Source: Caldilineaceae bacterium (GTDB lineage: Bacteria; Chloroflexota; Anaerolineae; Caldilineales; Caldilineaceae). Taken from it: a stretch of DNA of 64,000 nt. The position numbers were made by a program, and so were the translations under genes. How positions within the stretch are numbered: position 1 is the stretch's first letter; every line of letters starts with the position of its first letter. The notes under the pieces were generated by a model, which searched no databases, had not been told where the DNA came from, and saw only the letters and a program-made list of their open reading frames with translations. This document shows, one piece after another, positions 35,022-45,400 of the stretch. The stretch is from positions 20,080 to 84,079 of the forward strand of contig JALHQH010000055.1 of the NCBI GenBank assembly GCA_022842065.1, given 5' to 3'.

Positions 35022-35146
35022 GCAGCCTGTCCTTTCGTTCAGATCGGTTGCTGATCCTTGGTGCGTTGCCGTGTCTGTTCGCTGCGTCTATTATTGCTTG
35101 TAGCATCGTCTTTCGGTAACACTGTACTATTATAACGAGGCAAATC

Positions 35147-36004
35147 ATGACCGATAATACGACACAACCAGTTGAGCAAGCCGCTCCCAGCAGCGCACCC
35201 CTTGATCTCGACGCCTACTTTGCGCGCATCGGTTATCACGGCTCCCGTACTCCAACCTTGGCAACCCTACAAGCCATTGTACAACAGCACACCCAAACGA
35301 TCCCATTTGAGAATCTGAATCCTTTCTTGCGCCTGCCGGTTAAACTGGATATTGACGCGTTACAAACCAAGTTGGTGCACAGCCGACGCGGTGGCTTCTG
35401 TTTTGAACAGAATGGCCTGCTGCGCCAAGTCCTGCTGGCGTTGGGCTTCCAGAACAAGCCGCTCGGTGCACGGGTCGTGTGGAATCATGCGTCGGGTGAC
35501 CTGCCACCGCGGTCGCACATGGTGCAGCTTTTAACCATCGACGGGCAACCTTATATCGCCGATGTTGGCTTTGGCGGCATGACACCAACGGCGCCGTTAT
35601 GCCTCGCACCGGGGCTGGTGCAGGAGACGCCGCACGAGCCCTATCGTTTTGTTCCCGCAGGTGAGGATTATATTTTAGAGGCGTTGGTGGGCGAAAGTTG
35701 GCAGGCGCTCTATCGCTTTGACCTGGCAGAACAACAGCCGGCTGACTATGAGGTGAGCAACTTCTGGGTCTGTCATCACCCCTTGTCGCACTTTATCCGC
35801 GGCCTTAGCGCAGCGCGGGCTGCACCAGGACGGCGCTATGCGCTGCGGGATAACAGGTTGACGATTCACCATACCGGCGGGGTAAGTGAGACGCGGGTGT
35901 TGACGAGCGTGGCTGAATTGTGCGAGGTGCTGGATACGATCTTTTATATCACCGTGCCGACTGAAGTCGATAGCGCGGCGGCCTTACAGCGGCTCATTCC
36001 CTAG
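35147..36004 (+). CDS. Arylamine N-acetyltransferase
   Basis: 285 residues. The Cys-His-Asp triad of the NAT family is complete: Cys85 in RRGGFCFEQN, His124 in PRSHMV and Asp139 in YIADVGFGG. It transfers acetyl from acetyl-CoA to arylamines or arylhydrazines in the cytoplasm. It is divergent from the sigma operon; TATTATAAC with GAGG just upstream of the ATG marks the likely promoter and ribosome site. It may detoxify aromatic amines. Confidence 0.92.
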   Translation: MTDNTTQPVEQAAPSSAPLDLDAYFARIGYHGSRTPTLATLQAIVQQHTQTIPFENLNPFLRLPVKLDIDALQTKLVHSRRGGFCFEQNGLLRQVLLALGFQNKPLGARVVWNHASGDLPPRSHMVQLLTIDGQPYIADVGFGGMTPTAPLCLAPGLVQETPHEPYRFVPAGEDYILEALVGESWQALYRFDLAEQQPADYEVSNFWVCHHPLSHFIRGLSAARAAPGRRYALRDNRLTIHHTGGVSETRVLTSVAELCEVLDTIFYITVPTEVDSAAALQRLIP

Positions 36005-36138
36005 CCGGAGTGGCGAGCCGCAGGCTGCGCGCAATCGCGGCGTGGCTTCATGACTAAGCGACGATGCGACTGCGGGTTACGGATAAGCTACCTGGCAACT
36101 GCGAGCTTCCAGGCAGCTCATCCGTGGTGCAGGCGCGC

Positions 36139-36435
36139 TTACCGGACAATGATGGGCAGGAAGAGCTGGTTGGCGCTAGTGCTGTTGGCCGATGTTACGG
36201 CGCCCCAGAAGCCGCCGCTGTGGGTGTATGGTCCAGCCGCCAGCACGGGGGTGCTATCCGCCTGACCGATGGTGCCGCTGAGTTGAAAGCGCTGGCCACT
36301 GTTGCCCAATCGCGCGCTGCCGCCATCAATCGTGTAGTTGCTGATCTGGTACGGCTGCGTGGGGGCTGCTGTCGCCGGCAGTGTCCCCAGCAAGAGCAAC
36401 GCCACCAGGCCAAGGGTAATTCTAATTTGCTTCAT
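36139..36435 (-). CDS. Small exported protein with FLPxxxR tail
   Basis: 98 residues from the ATG at 36435, with GGAG at good spacing. A signal peptide covers about 1-23 (LGLVALLLLGTLPATAAP). A short beta segment follows (SNYTIDGGSARLGNSGQRFQ; LSGTIGQADS), a pattern common in secreted Chloroflexota and planctomycete proteins, then a Ser/Thr/Asn linker and the end QLFLPIIVR. The same tail type closes the CXXCH protein at 22.8 kb. The function is unknown. Confidence 0.72.
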   Translation of the reverse strand: MKQIRITLGLVALLLLGTLPATAAPTQPYQISNYTIDGGSARLGNSGQRFQLSGTIGQADSTPVLAAGPYTHSGGFWGAVTSANSTSANQLFLPIIVR

Positions 36436-36491
36436 CGGTAGTCTCCTCAACTTAGTTGTTTTGTGAAATAGGTTGTGATAGGTTGCGGAGT

Positions 36492-36551
36492 GCGCTAAGG
36501 GGATCGTCAGATCCCCGTTGTGGATCGGGGATCTGGCGATCCCCTTAGCGC
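36492..36551. repeat. 26-bp inverted repeat
   Basis: Arms 36492-36517 and 36526-36551 pair with a single G-T-type mismatch and an eight-base loop. It contains GGGATCGTCAGAT, shared with the hairpin at 17296-17365. It lies between the two secreted-protein genes, both on the minus strand. Confidence 0.82.
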
Positions 36552-36600
36552 GATTTCACCTATCATAACTTTCTTGACAGAACATTAACCATTTGCGTTT

Positions 36601-37560
36601 TTAATTAGTGAAGGTCAAATTGATCTCGCCAAATTCCAGGGCGACGGGGCTGGCGGTGATCTTGAAACGCACCCACAGCGATCCATCCACGGTAACCGGC
36701 GCATCAGCGTTGATGGTCACACAGGTATCGTCGGCGCTCAATGGTGAGTTGTAGGTAGCCGCCAACAGCGTACTGACCGTCATCTGGTTGATCTGGCGGA
36801 CGCCCGCTTCTTGAATCCCCGCCAAGGTGCCGACGACGTTATCGGCATGACCGTTGTAGCAGAAGCTCAACGCCGTCAACTTTTGGTTCATGCCCATCAT
36901 CTGCGCCGGCACATCAACCGGAATGAAGACAAAGGCGTCGCCGGCACCACTGGGGCGCTTGACTTCCAGCCGGCCTGTGCCCTTGGTCGCAAAGGTTAAG
37001 GTGCTGGCGCCGTCGGATTCCGCCATGGCAAAGGTGGCAACCTGGATGACCGTTGCTTGGCCACTTTGCAACGTTGCTGCGGTCTCAGCCGCGCCGGCCG
37101 TTGCCGCGTGGTTGGCCTGGCGGGCGTAGAACGCATAGGGCGCCGGCTGAATTTCGACGGGTTCGCCAATCGCCACATAATCGGTTTCCCCATCCGCCCG
37201 CGCCGCGACCCCTAAGAAGCGCCGTTGCCCATTCCACATCCCGCTGCCGGTGATGCCTACGGTCGTCGCAAACAACCCGTCTGTCACCTGAACATTCTCC
37301 GCCTGATACTCGGTGCCGACAATCCCCCCTTCCGCTAACAGCTGAAAGCGAAAGTCATAGAGCCCATTCGCCGGTTGACCGCCGTCGGTCAGCGTGCCCT
37401 GATAGGTGAAACCCGTATCAAAGGCACTGGCGGCGTTGGCGCTTAACGCGAGCGCGGCCGCATCGACGGGCGGTGTGCTAGGGCTGCTCAGCAGTAAAGT
37501 CAGTGCCAAGCCAGCTATAAGCGCCCAGCGCAGTGGTGCGTGAAAGAAAATTCTGTTCAT
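36601..37560 (-). CDS. Exported protein, collagen/tail-fibre-like N-region
   Basis: 319 residues. A signal peptide covers about 1-35 (ALIAGLALTLLLSS). The mature start FTYQGTLTDGGQPANGLYDF is a recurrent module of secreted Chloroflexota and planctomycete proteins (a beta-rich, YDFRFQL-type unit), followed by an Ala-rich helical hinge and a C-terminal beta domain of unknown type. It is likely surface exposed. There is no FLPxxxR tail. Confidence 0.72.
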   Translation of the reverse strand: MNRIFFHAPLRWALIAGLALTLLLSSPSTPPVDAAALALSANAASAFDTGFTYQGTLTDGGQPANGLYDFRFQLLAEGGIVGTEYQAENVQVTDGLFATTVGITGSGMWNGQRRFLGVAARADGETDYVAIGEPVEIQPAPYAFYARQANHAATAGAAETAATLQSGQATVIQVATFAMAESDGASTLTFATKGTGRLEVKRPSGAGDAFVFIPVDVPAQMMGMNQKLTALSFCYNGHADNVVGTLAGIQEAGVRQINQMTVSTLLAATYNSPLSADDTCVTINADAPVTVDGSLWVRFKITASPVALEFGEINLTFTN

Positions 37561-37732
37561 GATCTATCCCCTTGTTAAATGAACTTGCCTGATTGCATAA
37601 TCAGCGGTCGTATCGTGTACGAAACTGATGGCGTGATTATGACATGGGCTGGCCGCGGTGAATGCCTCACATCGGGGCGTCTATGCATCAGCAAGTGCGC
37701 GGTAAAAGGGGAAACGGGTCGGCTGTCGCGTA

Positions 37733-37872
37733 GTCGCGTGGTCTGGATGACGCGACCACGCGACGATTTTCAGGATAGTGAGCTGCGGTGGGAACGGCTG
37801 AGGATTGGTCGGCTGTTATCTGCTTGACGGCGATGCCATAGAAACTGAGCTTCTCCAAGAAACTCAGTTTCT
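37733..37872. repeat. Two small hairpins in a geneless gap
   Basis: An 11-bp dyad (37733-37743 with 37754-37764, GTCGCGTGGTC) and a 10-bp dyad (37840-37849 with 37863-37872, AGAAACTGAG) lie in the 364-base space between the secreted-protein gene and the decayed regulator. I see no other feature there. Confidence 0.5.
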
Positions 37873-37924
37873 GGTCTCAAGGGCGTACAACGACAGACGA
37901 TAGCGCAGATTTATCAAATGCTAG

Positions 37925-38311
37925 CCTTGTATAGCGATCCGAGCGGGGGCGGCCGGCTATCTGCTCAAGGATATCGCGCCGGAGGAGTTACGCCGCGCCG
38001 TCCACTTGGTTGCTGGCGGCGAAGCACTTTTGGCACCGGCGATCACGCGGCGCGTCATGCAAAAACTGGCCGCGGCCCCGACCAGCGTCACCAATCCGGC
38101 GCTACTCGCCGACCTGACCGTGCGCGAACAAGAGATCCTGCGCCACATTGGCCTGGGTGAATCCAACGAAGAGATCGCCGATAACCTAACCATCAGTCCC
38201 GCCACCGCCCGCCCCTATGTCAGCCGGTTGCTGGGTAAACTTGCGGCGCGGGATCGGTCGCAGTTGGTGATTATCGCCTATGAAAGTGGGTTGGTGCGGC
38301 CAAGCGGATAA
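37925..38311 (+). pseudogene. 5'-truncated NarL/LuxR response regulator
   Basis: The frame is open only from 37925; a TAG stands just before it. It translates to the last part of a receiver domain (IRAGAAGYLLKDIAPEELRR) and a complete LuxR helix-turn-helix (LTVREQEILRHIGLGESNEE, then ATARPYVSRLLGKL). The phospho-acceptor half of the receiver is absent, so about 90 residues have been lost. It is probably an inactive remnant, though a bare DNA-binding fragment could still be made. The large histidine kinase downstream may once have been its partner; that is speculation. Confidence 0.75.
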
Positions 38312-38628
38312 TGTGATCGCGCCGGGGTGGGTGAAAATTTTCGCTAAGGATGTTAAACAAAATTGACCTATTTTCGTCAGGAAACTTGTCATTTTTGGCG
38401 ACGATCATTTGTTAATTAAGATGTAAACAAATTGATGCATAACGTAAACAACATTGCTATTACAACAGACTACAAGCCTTATGTTACAATAGCGATTGAT
38501 TATGCGGCAATCGTCAATCTTAATGCCATCCTGCAATTCGGCCCTGGCGCGGTCACGACACTGATGGCCAAGCTGGCCACAGAAAAGCGCAGGATGGCGA
38601 CTTGGCGTCGAATGAAAAGAGCGTCGTC
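38312..38628. other. AT-rich leader of the histidine kinase gene
   Basis: A geneless 317 bases, clearly richer in A+T than its surroundings. TTACAA and TACAAT (38460 and 38485, spaced 19) could form a weak promoter. No strong hairpin is visible. Confidence 0.35.
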
Positions 38629-41600
38629 ATGAAATACCTTACACCTGCTATGGTCGCCCCTCAGACTCGCCCATCATCAAAAGCATTCGCCGCGCTACAA
38701 GCAGAGCTCCAGACGGTAAAAGAACAGTTGCGGCAAACAGAAGAGCAGCGGGCATTACTACAGAGCGCATTCGATGCCTTGCCGGTGGGTGCGGTTATGG
38801 TGGCAGCCGATGGCACGATTCTACAAGCCAATCCGACCTGGCTGCGCGCTCATCACGCGCAGGAACCCCGCAGCGATAGCGGCTATTTAGGGCAGCACCA
38901 TCATAGCCTTTGTGAGGCACCATCGCCGCTCGTGACCGCAGCGCCATCCGTTGCCACTGGCATCCACACCATGATCGCCGGACAGGAATTAGAATTCCGC
39001 CTAGAGTTTCCTTGGTCCGACGGCAACCAATGGTTGACCCTTCAAGCCGCACCTGTTGGCGAACCAGCACCCTGCCGGGTTGTCGTTACGCAGCCTGATT
39101 GTACCGTCTGTAAAATCGCAGAAGCCACCGAACGCGCCCAGCGCGCCTACACCGAAGCGCTGCTCCACGCGTTGACCGCGCTGAACAGTTCGCTCGATGT
39201 CGAAGCGATCATGAAACAGATTTTGGCGTCAGCGGCAATGGTGGTCCCCAGCGAAGCGGGCAGCATCATCTTGTTCGAGGGGGAAGTGGCACGGGTTGCC
39301 TACTCGCGCAATTTTTCAGCGGAAGCAATGGCCCTTTTCCAAAGCCATCGCTTCCGCTGTGAAGAAATTATCCCCCGCGGCAACGTGGCCCACGCCCAAT
39401 CCTACTTCATCCCCGATACAACACGTTGGCCGAATTGGCTCCCGTTGCGCGACACCGAGTGGATTCGCGCTTCGATTGGCGTACCGATTACGATTCGTGG
39501 GGAAGTGATCGGTTTGCTGGTGGCCGATAGTGCAACGCCGCACCACTTTCAGCATGTTGATCTGGAGAAACTCCAGGCCTTTGCCCACTATGCCGGCTTG
39601 GCGCTGGAAAATGCGCAACATGTACAGCAACTTGAAGCGCATGTACAAGAGCGCACCACCGCGTTGCAAACCGCCGTCGAACAGACCGAGGCCATTTTAC
39701 ATAATAGCCTTGACAGCATCTTACTGATTCACCCCAATCTCGAAATCCAGCGCGTCAATCAGACCTTTCATCGACTCTTTGCCTGTACCCGTGAGCAAAC
39801 GGGGGGCGAATCGTTGCGCTACTTTATCGACAAGGCTGATACCGCGACGGTGGTGGCGGCGGTCCAAACAGTGCGGGCAAACGGCACCGGCCACCTGTGT
39901 GAAGTGCGGGCGCGCCGCTGCGACGGCACGGTCTTTGATGCCGAACTCAGTCTTGGGCCACTCAATCACAATGGCTTGGTCTGTACCATCCGTGATATTA
40001 GCGAACGGAAACAGGCGCAGCTGGCCTTGGCCGAAGAGCGCAATCTGCTGCGCACGCTCATTGATGCAATCCCCGATGTGGTTTTTGTCAAGGATCGCGA
40101 TCATCGCGTGCTCCTGCGCAACCAGGCACGGGGCGTGCTTTTACCCTCCGTCCCCCCGGCAACGCTCGTTGGGAAAATCGGTGCCGACTTCTTCTCGGCG
40201 GCAGATGCGGCAGCGACCCGCGCCGAAGAGAGCCAAATTTTGGAAACCGGCGAGTCTGTTCTGCACCACGAACGACAAGTCACGCGGGCGGATGGTAGCA
40301 AAGCCTGGGTGTCGCGCACCAAGGTGCCATTGCGCAATCTCCAAGGTGAAATTATTGGCTTAGCCGGCATTATACAGGATATCAGCCAACGCAAGGAACA
40401 TGAGCAACAGTTGCGTTTTTATGCCAGCTTGCAAGAAAATGTCAGTGATGCGGTGCTCACGACCGATTTAGACTTTCGGATCCAGAGTTGGAATCGCGCG
40501 GCGGAGACTATCTACGGCTGGCACGCGGAAGAAGTGATTGGGCGCTGCGCCAGAGATGTGTTGCGTACCCAGTACCCAACGGATATCACCCCACAGGAAG
40601 CCAAGCGCATGCTCCAGGAACAAGGTAGTATTGCTGGTGAAATTCTCCAGCACCGGAAAGATGGTACACCCATTTATGTCTTCATTTCGGTAACCCTGCT
40701 CAAAGATCCTCAGGGCATGCCCTACGGACTCGTGAGCATCAACCGCGATATTACCGAACAGAAATTGGCCACCGAAGCCCTGCACGCCCAACATGATCTG
40801 CTACAACAGGTCATTGATGTCGTACCGGCGTTTATCGTAGTGACAGATGCCGGCGGTACCATCCAGCTGGCCAATCAATATACGGCGCAACAGGTTAATC
40901 TGACGCCAATGCAACTGGTAGGGATGCACGCGATTGAGATCGGCCACTACGCGCAGGATGAGCCTAACTTGCAGCGGCTCTGGTATCAGGCGATGGTCAC
41001 CGGAGAACCGCTGCAACAAGAGCAGCCAATCAGCGGTCGGCTCTATCAGGTGGCCATGATCCCGCTCAAGAATCAACAGGGGCAGCACGATCGGCTGCTC
41101 TTGGTCGCCAATGATATCACCAATCACAAAGAAGCCGAAGCCACGTTGCGCGAGGCCCTACAAAAAGAAAAGGAGTTAGGCGAACTCAAATCGCGCTTCC
41201 TTTCGATTGCCTCCCACGAATTTCGCACCCCCCTGACCACCATTTTAGGACAAACCGAACTGTTGCGCCGCCTGCATCCACGGCTGACCAGTGAACAAAT
41301 GGTGCAGCGGCTGGATAAAATCCAAGGTCAGGTGAATCACATTACCCTGATTATGGACGATGTTCTCCTGCTGTCGCAGTCGCAACGGGGTATCTTTGCC
41401 CCCATTGCGATTAATCTTGATGCGCTTTGTCAAACCATCATTGACGACCTACGCAGCAATCCGGAGCATGCATCCCGGCTTGACTACCGCTGCGTCGGCC
41501 CCACGCCACACCTCCTCTTGGATCAACGGCTGCTTCGCCAGGTCATCACCAACTTGATCACCAATGCACTCAAATACTCGCCACCGGAGAAGCAGGTTCA

Positions 41601-41859
41601 CATCGTGCTTGAACGGCGGGGGACAAAGCTGGTTTTGGCCGTGTGTGATGAGGGTATCGGCATCCCCGCGGCAGATATCAGCTACCTTTTCCGGCCCTTT
41701 TACCGGGCCGGGAATGTTGGTAAGATTTCCGGCACCGGCTTGGGCTTAGCCATTGCCAAAGAGGCGGTTGAACGACATGGCGGCACGATTGCCGTGCAAA
41801 GCGAGCAGAGTGTTGGCACCATGTTTACGGTGAGCTTGCCGGTGCCGGAAACGATTTAG
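38629..41859 (+). CDS. Multi-PAS/GAF sensor histidine kinase
   Basis: 1076 residues from the ATG at 38629 (MKYLTPAM); a TTG nine codons earlier is possible. Order: coiled coil (about 20-45), PAS, GAF (about 175-340), then four PAS/PAC units (from about 355 to 835; recurring DISERKQ, DISQRKEHE and DITEQKLA ends), HisKA with phospho-acceptor His863 (SIASHEFRTP) and a HATPase_c domain with N, G1 and G2 boxes (NLITNALKYS; DEGIGIP; GTGLGLAI). There is no TM segment, so it is a cytoplasmic sensor, perhaps of redox, light or ligand. No response regulator is intact nearby. Confidence 0.92.
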   Translation: MKYLTPAMVAPQTRPSSKAFAALQAELQTVKEQLRQTEEQRALLQSAFDALPVGAVMVAADGTILQANPTWLRAHHAQEPRSDSGYLGQHHHSLCEAPSPLVTAAPSVATGIHTMIAGQELEFRLEFPWSDGNQWLTLQAAPVGEPAPCRVVVTQPDCTVCKIAEATERAQRAYTEALLHALTALNSSLDVEAIMKQILASAAMVVPSEAGSIILFEGEVARVAYSRNFSAEAMALFQSHRFRCEEIIPRGNVAHAQSYFIPDTTRWPNWLPLRDTEWIRASIGVPITIRGEVIGLLVADSATPHHFQHVDLEKLQAFAHYAGLALENAQHVQQLEAHVQERTTALQTAVEQTEAILHNSLDSILLIHPNLEIQRVNQTFHRLFACTREQTGGESLRYFIDKADTATVVAAVQTVRANGTGHLCEVRARRCDGTVFDAELSLGPLNHNGLVCTIRDISERKQAQLALAEERNLLRTLIDAIPDVVFVKDRDHRVLLRNQARGVLLPSVPPATLVGKIGADFFSAADAAATRAEESQILETGESVLHHERQVTRADGSKAWVSRTKVPLRNLQGEIIGLAGIIQDISQRKEHEQQLRFYASLQENVSDAVLTTDLDFRIQSWNRAAETIYGWHAEEVIGRCARDVLRTQYPTDITPQEAKRMLQEQGSIAGEILQHRKDGTPIYVFISVTLLKDPQGMPYGLVSINRDITEQKLATEALHAQHDLLQQVIDVVPAFIVVTDAGGTIQLANQYTAQQVNLTPMQLVGMHAIEIGHYAQDEPNLQRLWYQAMVTGEPLQQEQPISGRLYQVAMIPLKNQQGQHDRLLLVANDITNHKEAEATLREALQKEKELGELKSRFLSIASHEFRTPLTTILGQTELLRRLHPRLTSEQMVQRLDKIQGQVNHITLIMDDVLLLSQSQRGIFAPIAINLDALCQTIIDDLRSNPEHASRLDYRCVGPTPHLLLDQRLLRQVITNLITNALKYSPPEKQVHIVLERRGTKLVLAVCDEGIGIPAADISYLFRPFYRAGNVGKISGTGLGLAIAKEAVERHGGTIAVQSEQSVGTMFTVSLPVPETI

Positions 41860-42460
41860 CCGCGGCCGGTCAAGCTGCGCGGTTTGCGATTGGCAAGGGA
41901 CAAATCTGCGGCGACCAACCACCGGCCCAACGTTGGTAAGGCCGCAAAGGCGCGGTAGAATTCCTCGCCAGCCGCCGTTGGCGTCGGATACGAGCTAACT
42001 TTGGCCACCACCAACTGCGCCACGGGGTCGATGTAGAGGCTCTGTCCCCCATAGCCCAGCGCGAGATCGGCACTGTGATCATTGTGCGTCAGCCACCACT
42101 GCTGGTGATAGGATCAGCCTTGATTGCCCGGTTCGGCGGCTGGGCCACAGGCAAAGGCGGCCTGATCCCCGCCCCGTTCGAGTTTGGCAACCACCGCTAC
42201 CGGCACAATCTGTTGACCGTTAAGGTGCCCCTTTTGCAGCAGCAGCTGTCCAAAGCGTGCCATATCGCGCACGGTGGTGACCAGCCCCGAACCAGCCGTC
42301 GCCACGACCGCCGGCCCGACAATTCAGAAGGCATCGCACGCGGCCCCCAACTTGGACCAAATCCGCGCCTACATGACCTCGGCTAGCGACTGCCCCGTTA
42401 CGCGCATGATGAGCCAGGCCAGCACGTCGGTGTTTGGCGTCAGGTAGGCAAAGCGGTGAC
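41856..42460 (-). pseudogene. Class C beta-lactamase-like serine hydrolase, broken by three stops
   Basis: One frame translates to the C-terminal part of the family: FAYLTPNTDVLAWLIMRVTG, then GSGLVTTVRDMARFGQLLLQ, QQWWLTHND and SLYIDPVAQLVVAKVSS. Stops interrupt the same frame at 42369 (TAG), 42324 and 42114 (TGA), with no frameshift. The N-terminal part with the Ser-x-x-Lys site is gone; its place is taken by the 3' end of the NRPS gene. The stop overlaps that of the kinase gene on the other strand. It is dead as a beta-lactamase. Confidence 0.82.
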
Positions 42461-45400
42461 CGTGATTTCCTCAGTCAAGCCTTCTAAGTCGCTGATGATT
42501 GCTTCCAGCGTAGATGGATCGAGCTGCTGCGCTTGCAATCGGGTAATCAGCAACGCCATTTCGGCGATGGTGGGTCGATCAAAGAGGGCGCGCAAGGGAA
42601 ATTCTACCCCGAAGCGCTGATTGACATGGCTCACAATGCGCGTGGCCAATAACGAATGTCCACCCCATTCAAAAAAATCATCATGGACGCCAATCGCCCG
42701 TACTTGCAGCAGTTCACACCAAATGGTGGCAATTTGTGTCTCCACTGCATTGCGCGGGGTCACAAAACAGGCCGTCACTGCCATCCGGTTGAAATCGGGC
42801 ACCGGCAAGGCCAGCCGATTGATTTTGCCATTCGCGGTCATCGGCATGGTCTCGATCAACACAAAGTTTTGGGGGATCATGTAGTTGGGTAACTGTTGTT
42901 TGAGATAGTGACGCAGCTGTGGCCCGTTGATCAGCGCGCCCGGCGCCGGGACAAGATAGGCCACCAGTTGCTCTGCGGCCTGATCCCTGTGCGCGACGAC
43001 AACCGCGGCGGTGACGGTTGGGTGCGCCATTAACTGTTGCTCAATCTCCTGTAACTCGATGCGAAAGCCCCGAATTTTCACCTGGTGGTCTTGCCGACCC
43101 AGAAAGTCAAGTTGCCCGTCCGGCAGGTAACGGGCCAGATCGCCGGTCTTGTAGAGGGTCCCGGCCCCATAGGGGTTCGCGATAAATTTTTCTGCCGTTT
43201 GCGTGGGCTGATTGCAATAACCGTGGGCCACACCAGCCCCGCCAATGTAGATCTCGCCGGTGACCCCAATCGGCACCGGCTGCAGGGCCGGATCCAACAG
43301 ATAGATTTGGGTATTGGGAATGGGCCGCCCAATCGGAATGCGCGCCAAGGGTTCTGTGCTCGCAAAATCGGCTTCGTACCAGCTGCTCGCGCAGGTGGTC
43401 TCGGCTGGTCCATATAAATTGATCCAACGCAGTCGTTTGCCGATCTTTGTTTGCCACAGGGCGAATGGTGCTGGTTTCACGACATCCATGCCCGTAATCA
43501 CCAGCCGCAGGCGTGACGGGATGGGCAACGGTTCTTCGGCCAGGGCGAGCGCCCACTGTTGCCAATACGCGCTGGGCAAAGAGGCAATCGAAATTTGTTG
43601 CGTTTCCAGAAATGCGAGAAAGTCCCCCAGCACCAGGGCTTCCTCGGCTGGCCGAAAAACCAAGGCCGCGCCATAGGCTAAATAAACGAGCATATCCGCA
43701 ATGAAATGTTCCGAGCCAAACGAACTAAATTGTAACCGGCGGTCGGTGTGGCAAATCGCAAAGGTCTGGGCGGAAAAGGCGGCATAATTGCTGATCGCCC
43801 GCTGGGGTACCATAATACATTTGGGGATGCCCGTGGAACCGGAGGTGGTAACAACATAGGCCAGATCTGCTGGGTCAATCGCAACCGCTGGATTGGTCGT
43901 GGGCGCTTGCCGGATTTGCTCCGCCTCCCGATCCAGGTAAATGCTGGTTCGTTGAGCCGGCGCTGGTAGATTTTCCGCGGCATCGCTACTGGTGATCAGC
44001 CATGCAACCCCTGCCTGCTGGAGGACGGTGGCCAGGCGCTCGGCTGGCCAGGCCGGGTCCAAGCAGAGGAAGGCACCGCCCGCTTTGAGCACCGCCAGCA
44101 GCGCAACGGTGGCTTCGGGTGTCCGTTGTAGGCAGATCGCAACCAGGGGCGTACCTTGGCCGGCGGGCGCAACCCCGCGGTTTTGTAGATGGTGTGCTAA
44201 TTGATTAGCGTGCACATTCAACGCCTGATAGGTGAGCGCGGTCTCACGGTAGATCAGCGCTGTTTGCTGGGGGTGACGGTGACAGTGGGCTTCGAATAAG
44301 TGGTGTACGCAAACCGCGGCCTCAACCGGTTGTTGGGTGGCGTTCCAATCAGTCAAGAGTTGCCGGCGTTCCGCAGCGGTTAGAATGGGCAGTTGGGAAA
44401 GGCGTAATGCGGCCCCTCCTGGTTGTGCGGCGACCATTGCGGTGAGCAACGTGTCAAAATGGCCCAACATCCGGCGCACAGTGGCCTGATCAAACAGGTC
44501 AGTTCGATAGTAGAGCGCGACTTTCAGTTCGCCCTTGCTGTCAGTGATGTTCATATATAAATCAAACGGTGCCGTGCCTTTGTCAATCGCAAAGGGCTCA
44601 AGCGTGAGATCCGGCAGGGTAAGGGTGATGTCGGGCAGATTCTGGAGCGCAAACATCACCTGAAACAAGGCGTGGTGACTCGGATCGCGCGCGATCGGGA
44701 GTTCCTCTAGTAACTTTTCAAAGGGTAACTCGCTATGGTCGTAAGCACCAAGCGCGACTTGGCGCACACGATCCAAAAGTTCGCGTACGGTGGGGTCGCC
44801 GGTGAGATCGCCGCGCAGGGCCAGGGTATTGACAAAGAAGCCGATCAGCCGCTCGGTTTCCAGCGGTGTGCGATTCGCAATCGGGGTGCCAATCACAATA
44901 TCCGTTTGCCCGGTGTAACGGTGGAGCAACGTTTGAAAGGCTGCCAACAGCGTCATAAAAAGGGTGACATTTTCGCGCAAACAAAAGGCGCGGGTGGCAA
45001 CGGTTAACGCTGGCGGCAGCAGATAGATCTCATGGGCACCGTGGTCGGTTTGGTGCAGGGCGCGCGGTCGATCAACCGGTAGATCCAGCAGTGGTGGCGT
45101 GGTGGCAAATTGTTGCTGCCAATAGGCCAATCGCGTTGCCAGCCGTTCGCCCGTCAACCACTGGCGTTGCCACACGCTATAATCGGCATATTGGATGGCG
45201 AGCGCCGGCAATGTCACCGGCTGGTTGGTACAGACCGCGGTATAAAGCTGGGCAAATTCTTGGGCGAGCACACGCATGGACCAACCGTCGGTCGCACTAT
45301 GGTGGATGACCAGCAGTAAGATCTGATCATCCGCGGCCAACTGCAACAGAAACGCCCGTAACATCAAATCGGTTGTTAGATCAAATGGTTGATAAATGGC

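Noticed and set aside
37579..37827. An 82-codon plus-strand frame after the secreted-protein gene
   Set aside because: No ribosome site, composition like non-coding DNA, and it overlaps a small hairpin.
38432..38632. Short frame before the histidine kinase
   Set aside because: It lies in the AT-rich leader, overlaps the kinase start and has no protein-like pattern.
41856..42460. UGA or UAG recoding to keep the beta-lactamase-like gene alive
   Set aside because: One stop is TAG and two are TGA, the N-terminal catalytic part is missing, and no recoding element is seen.
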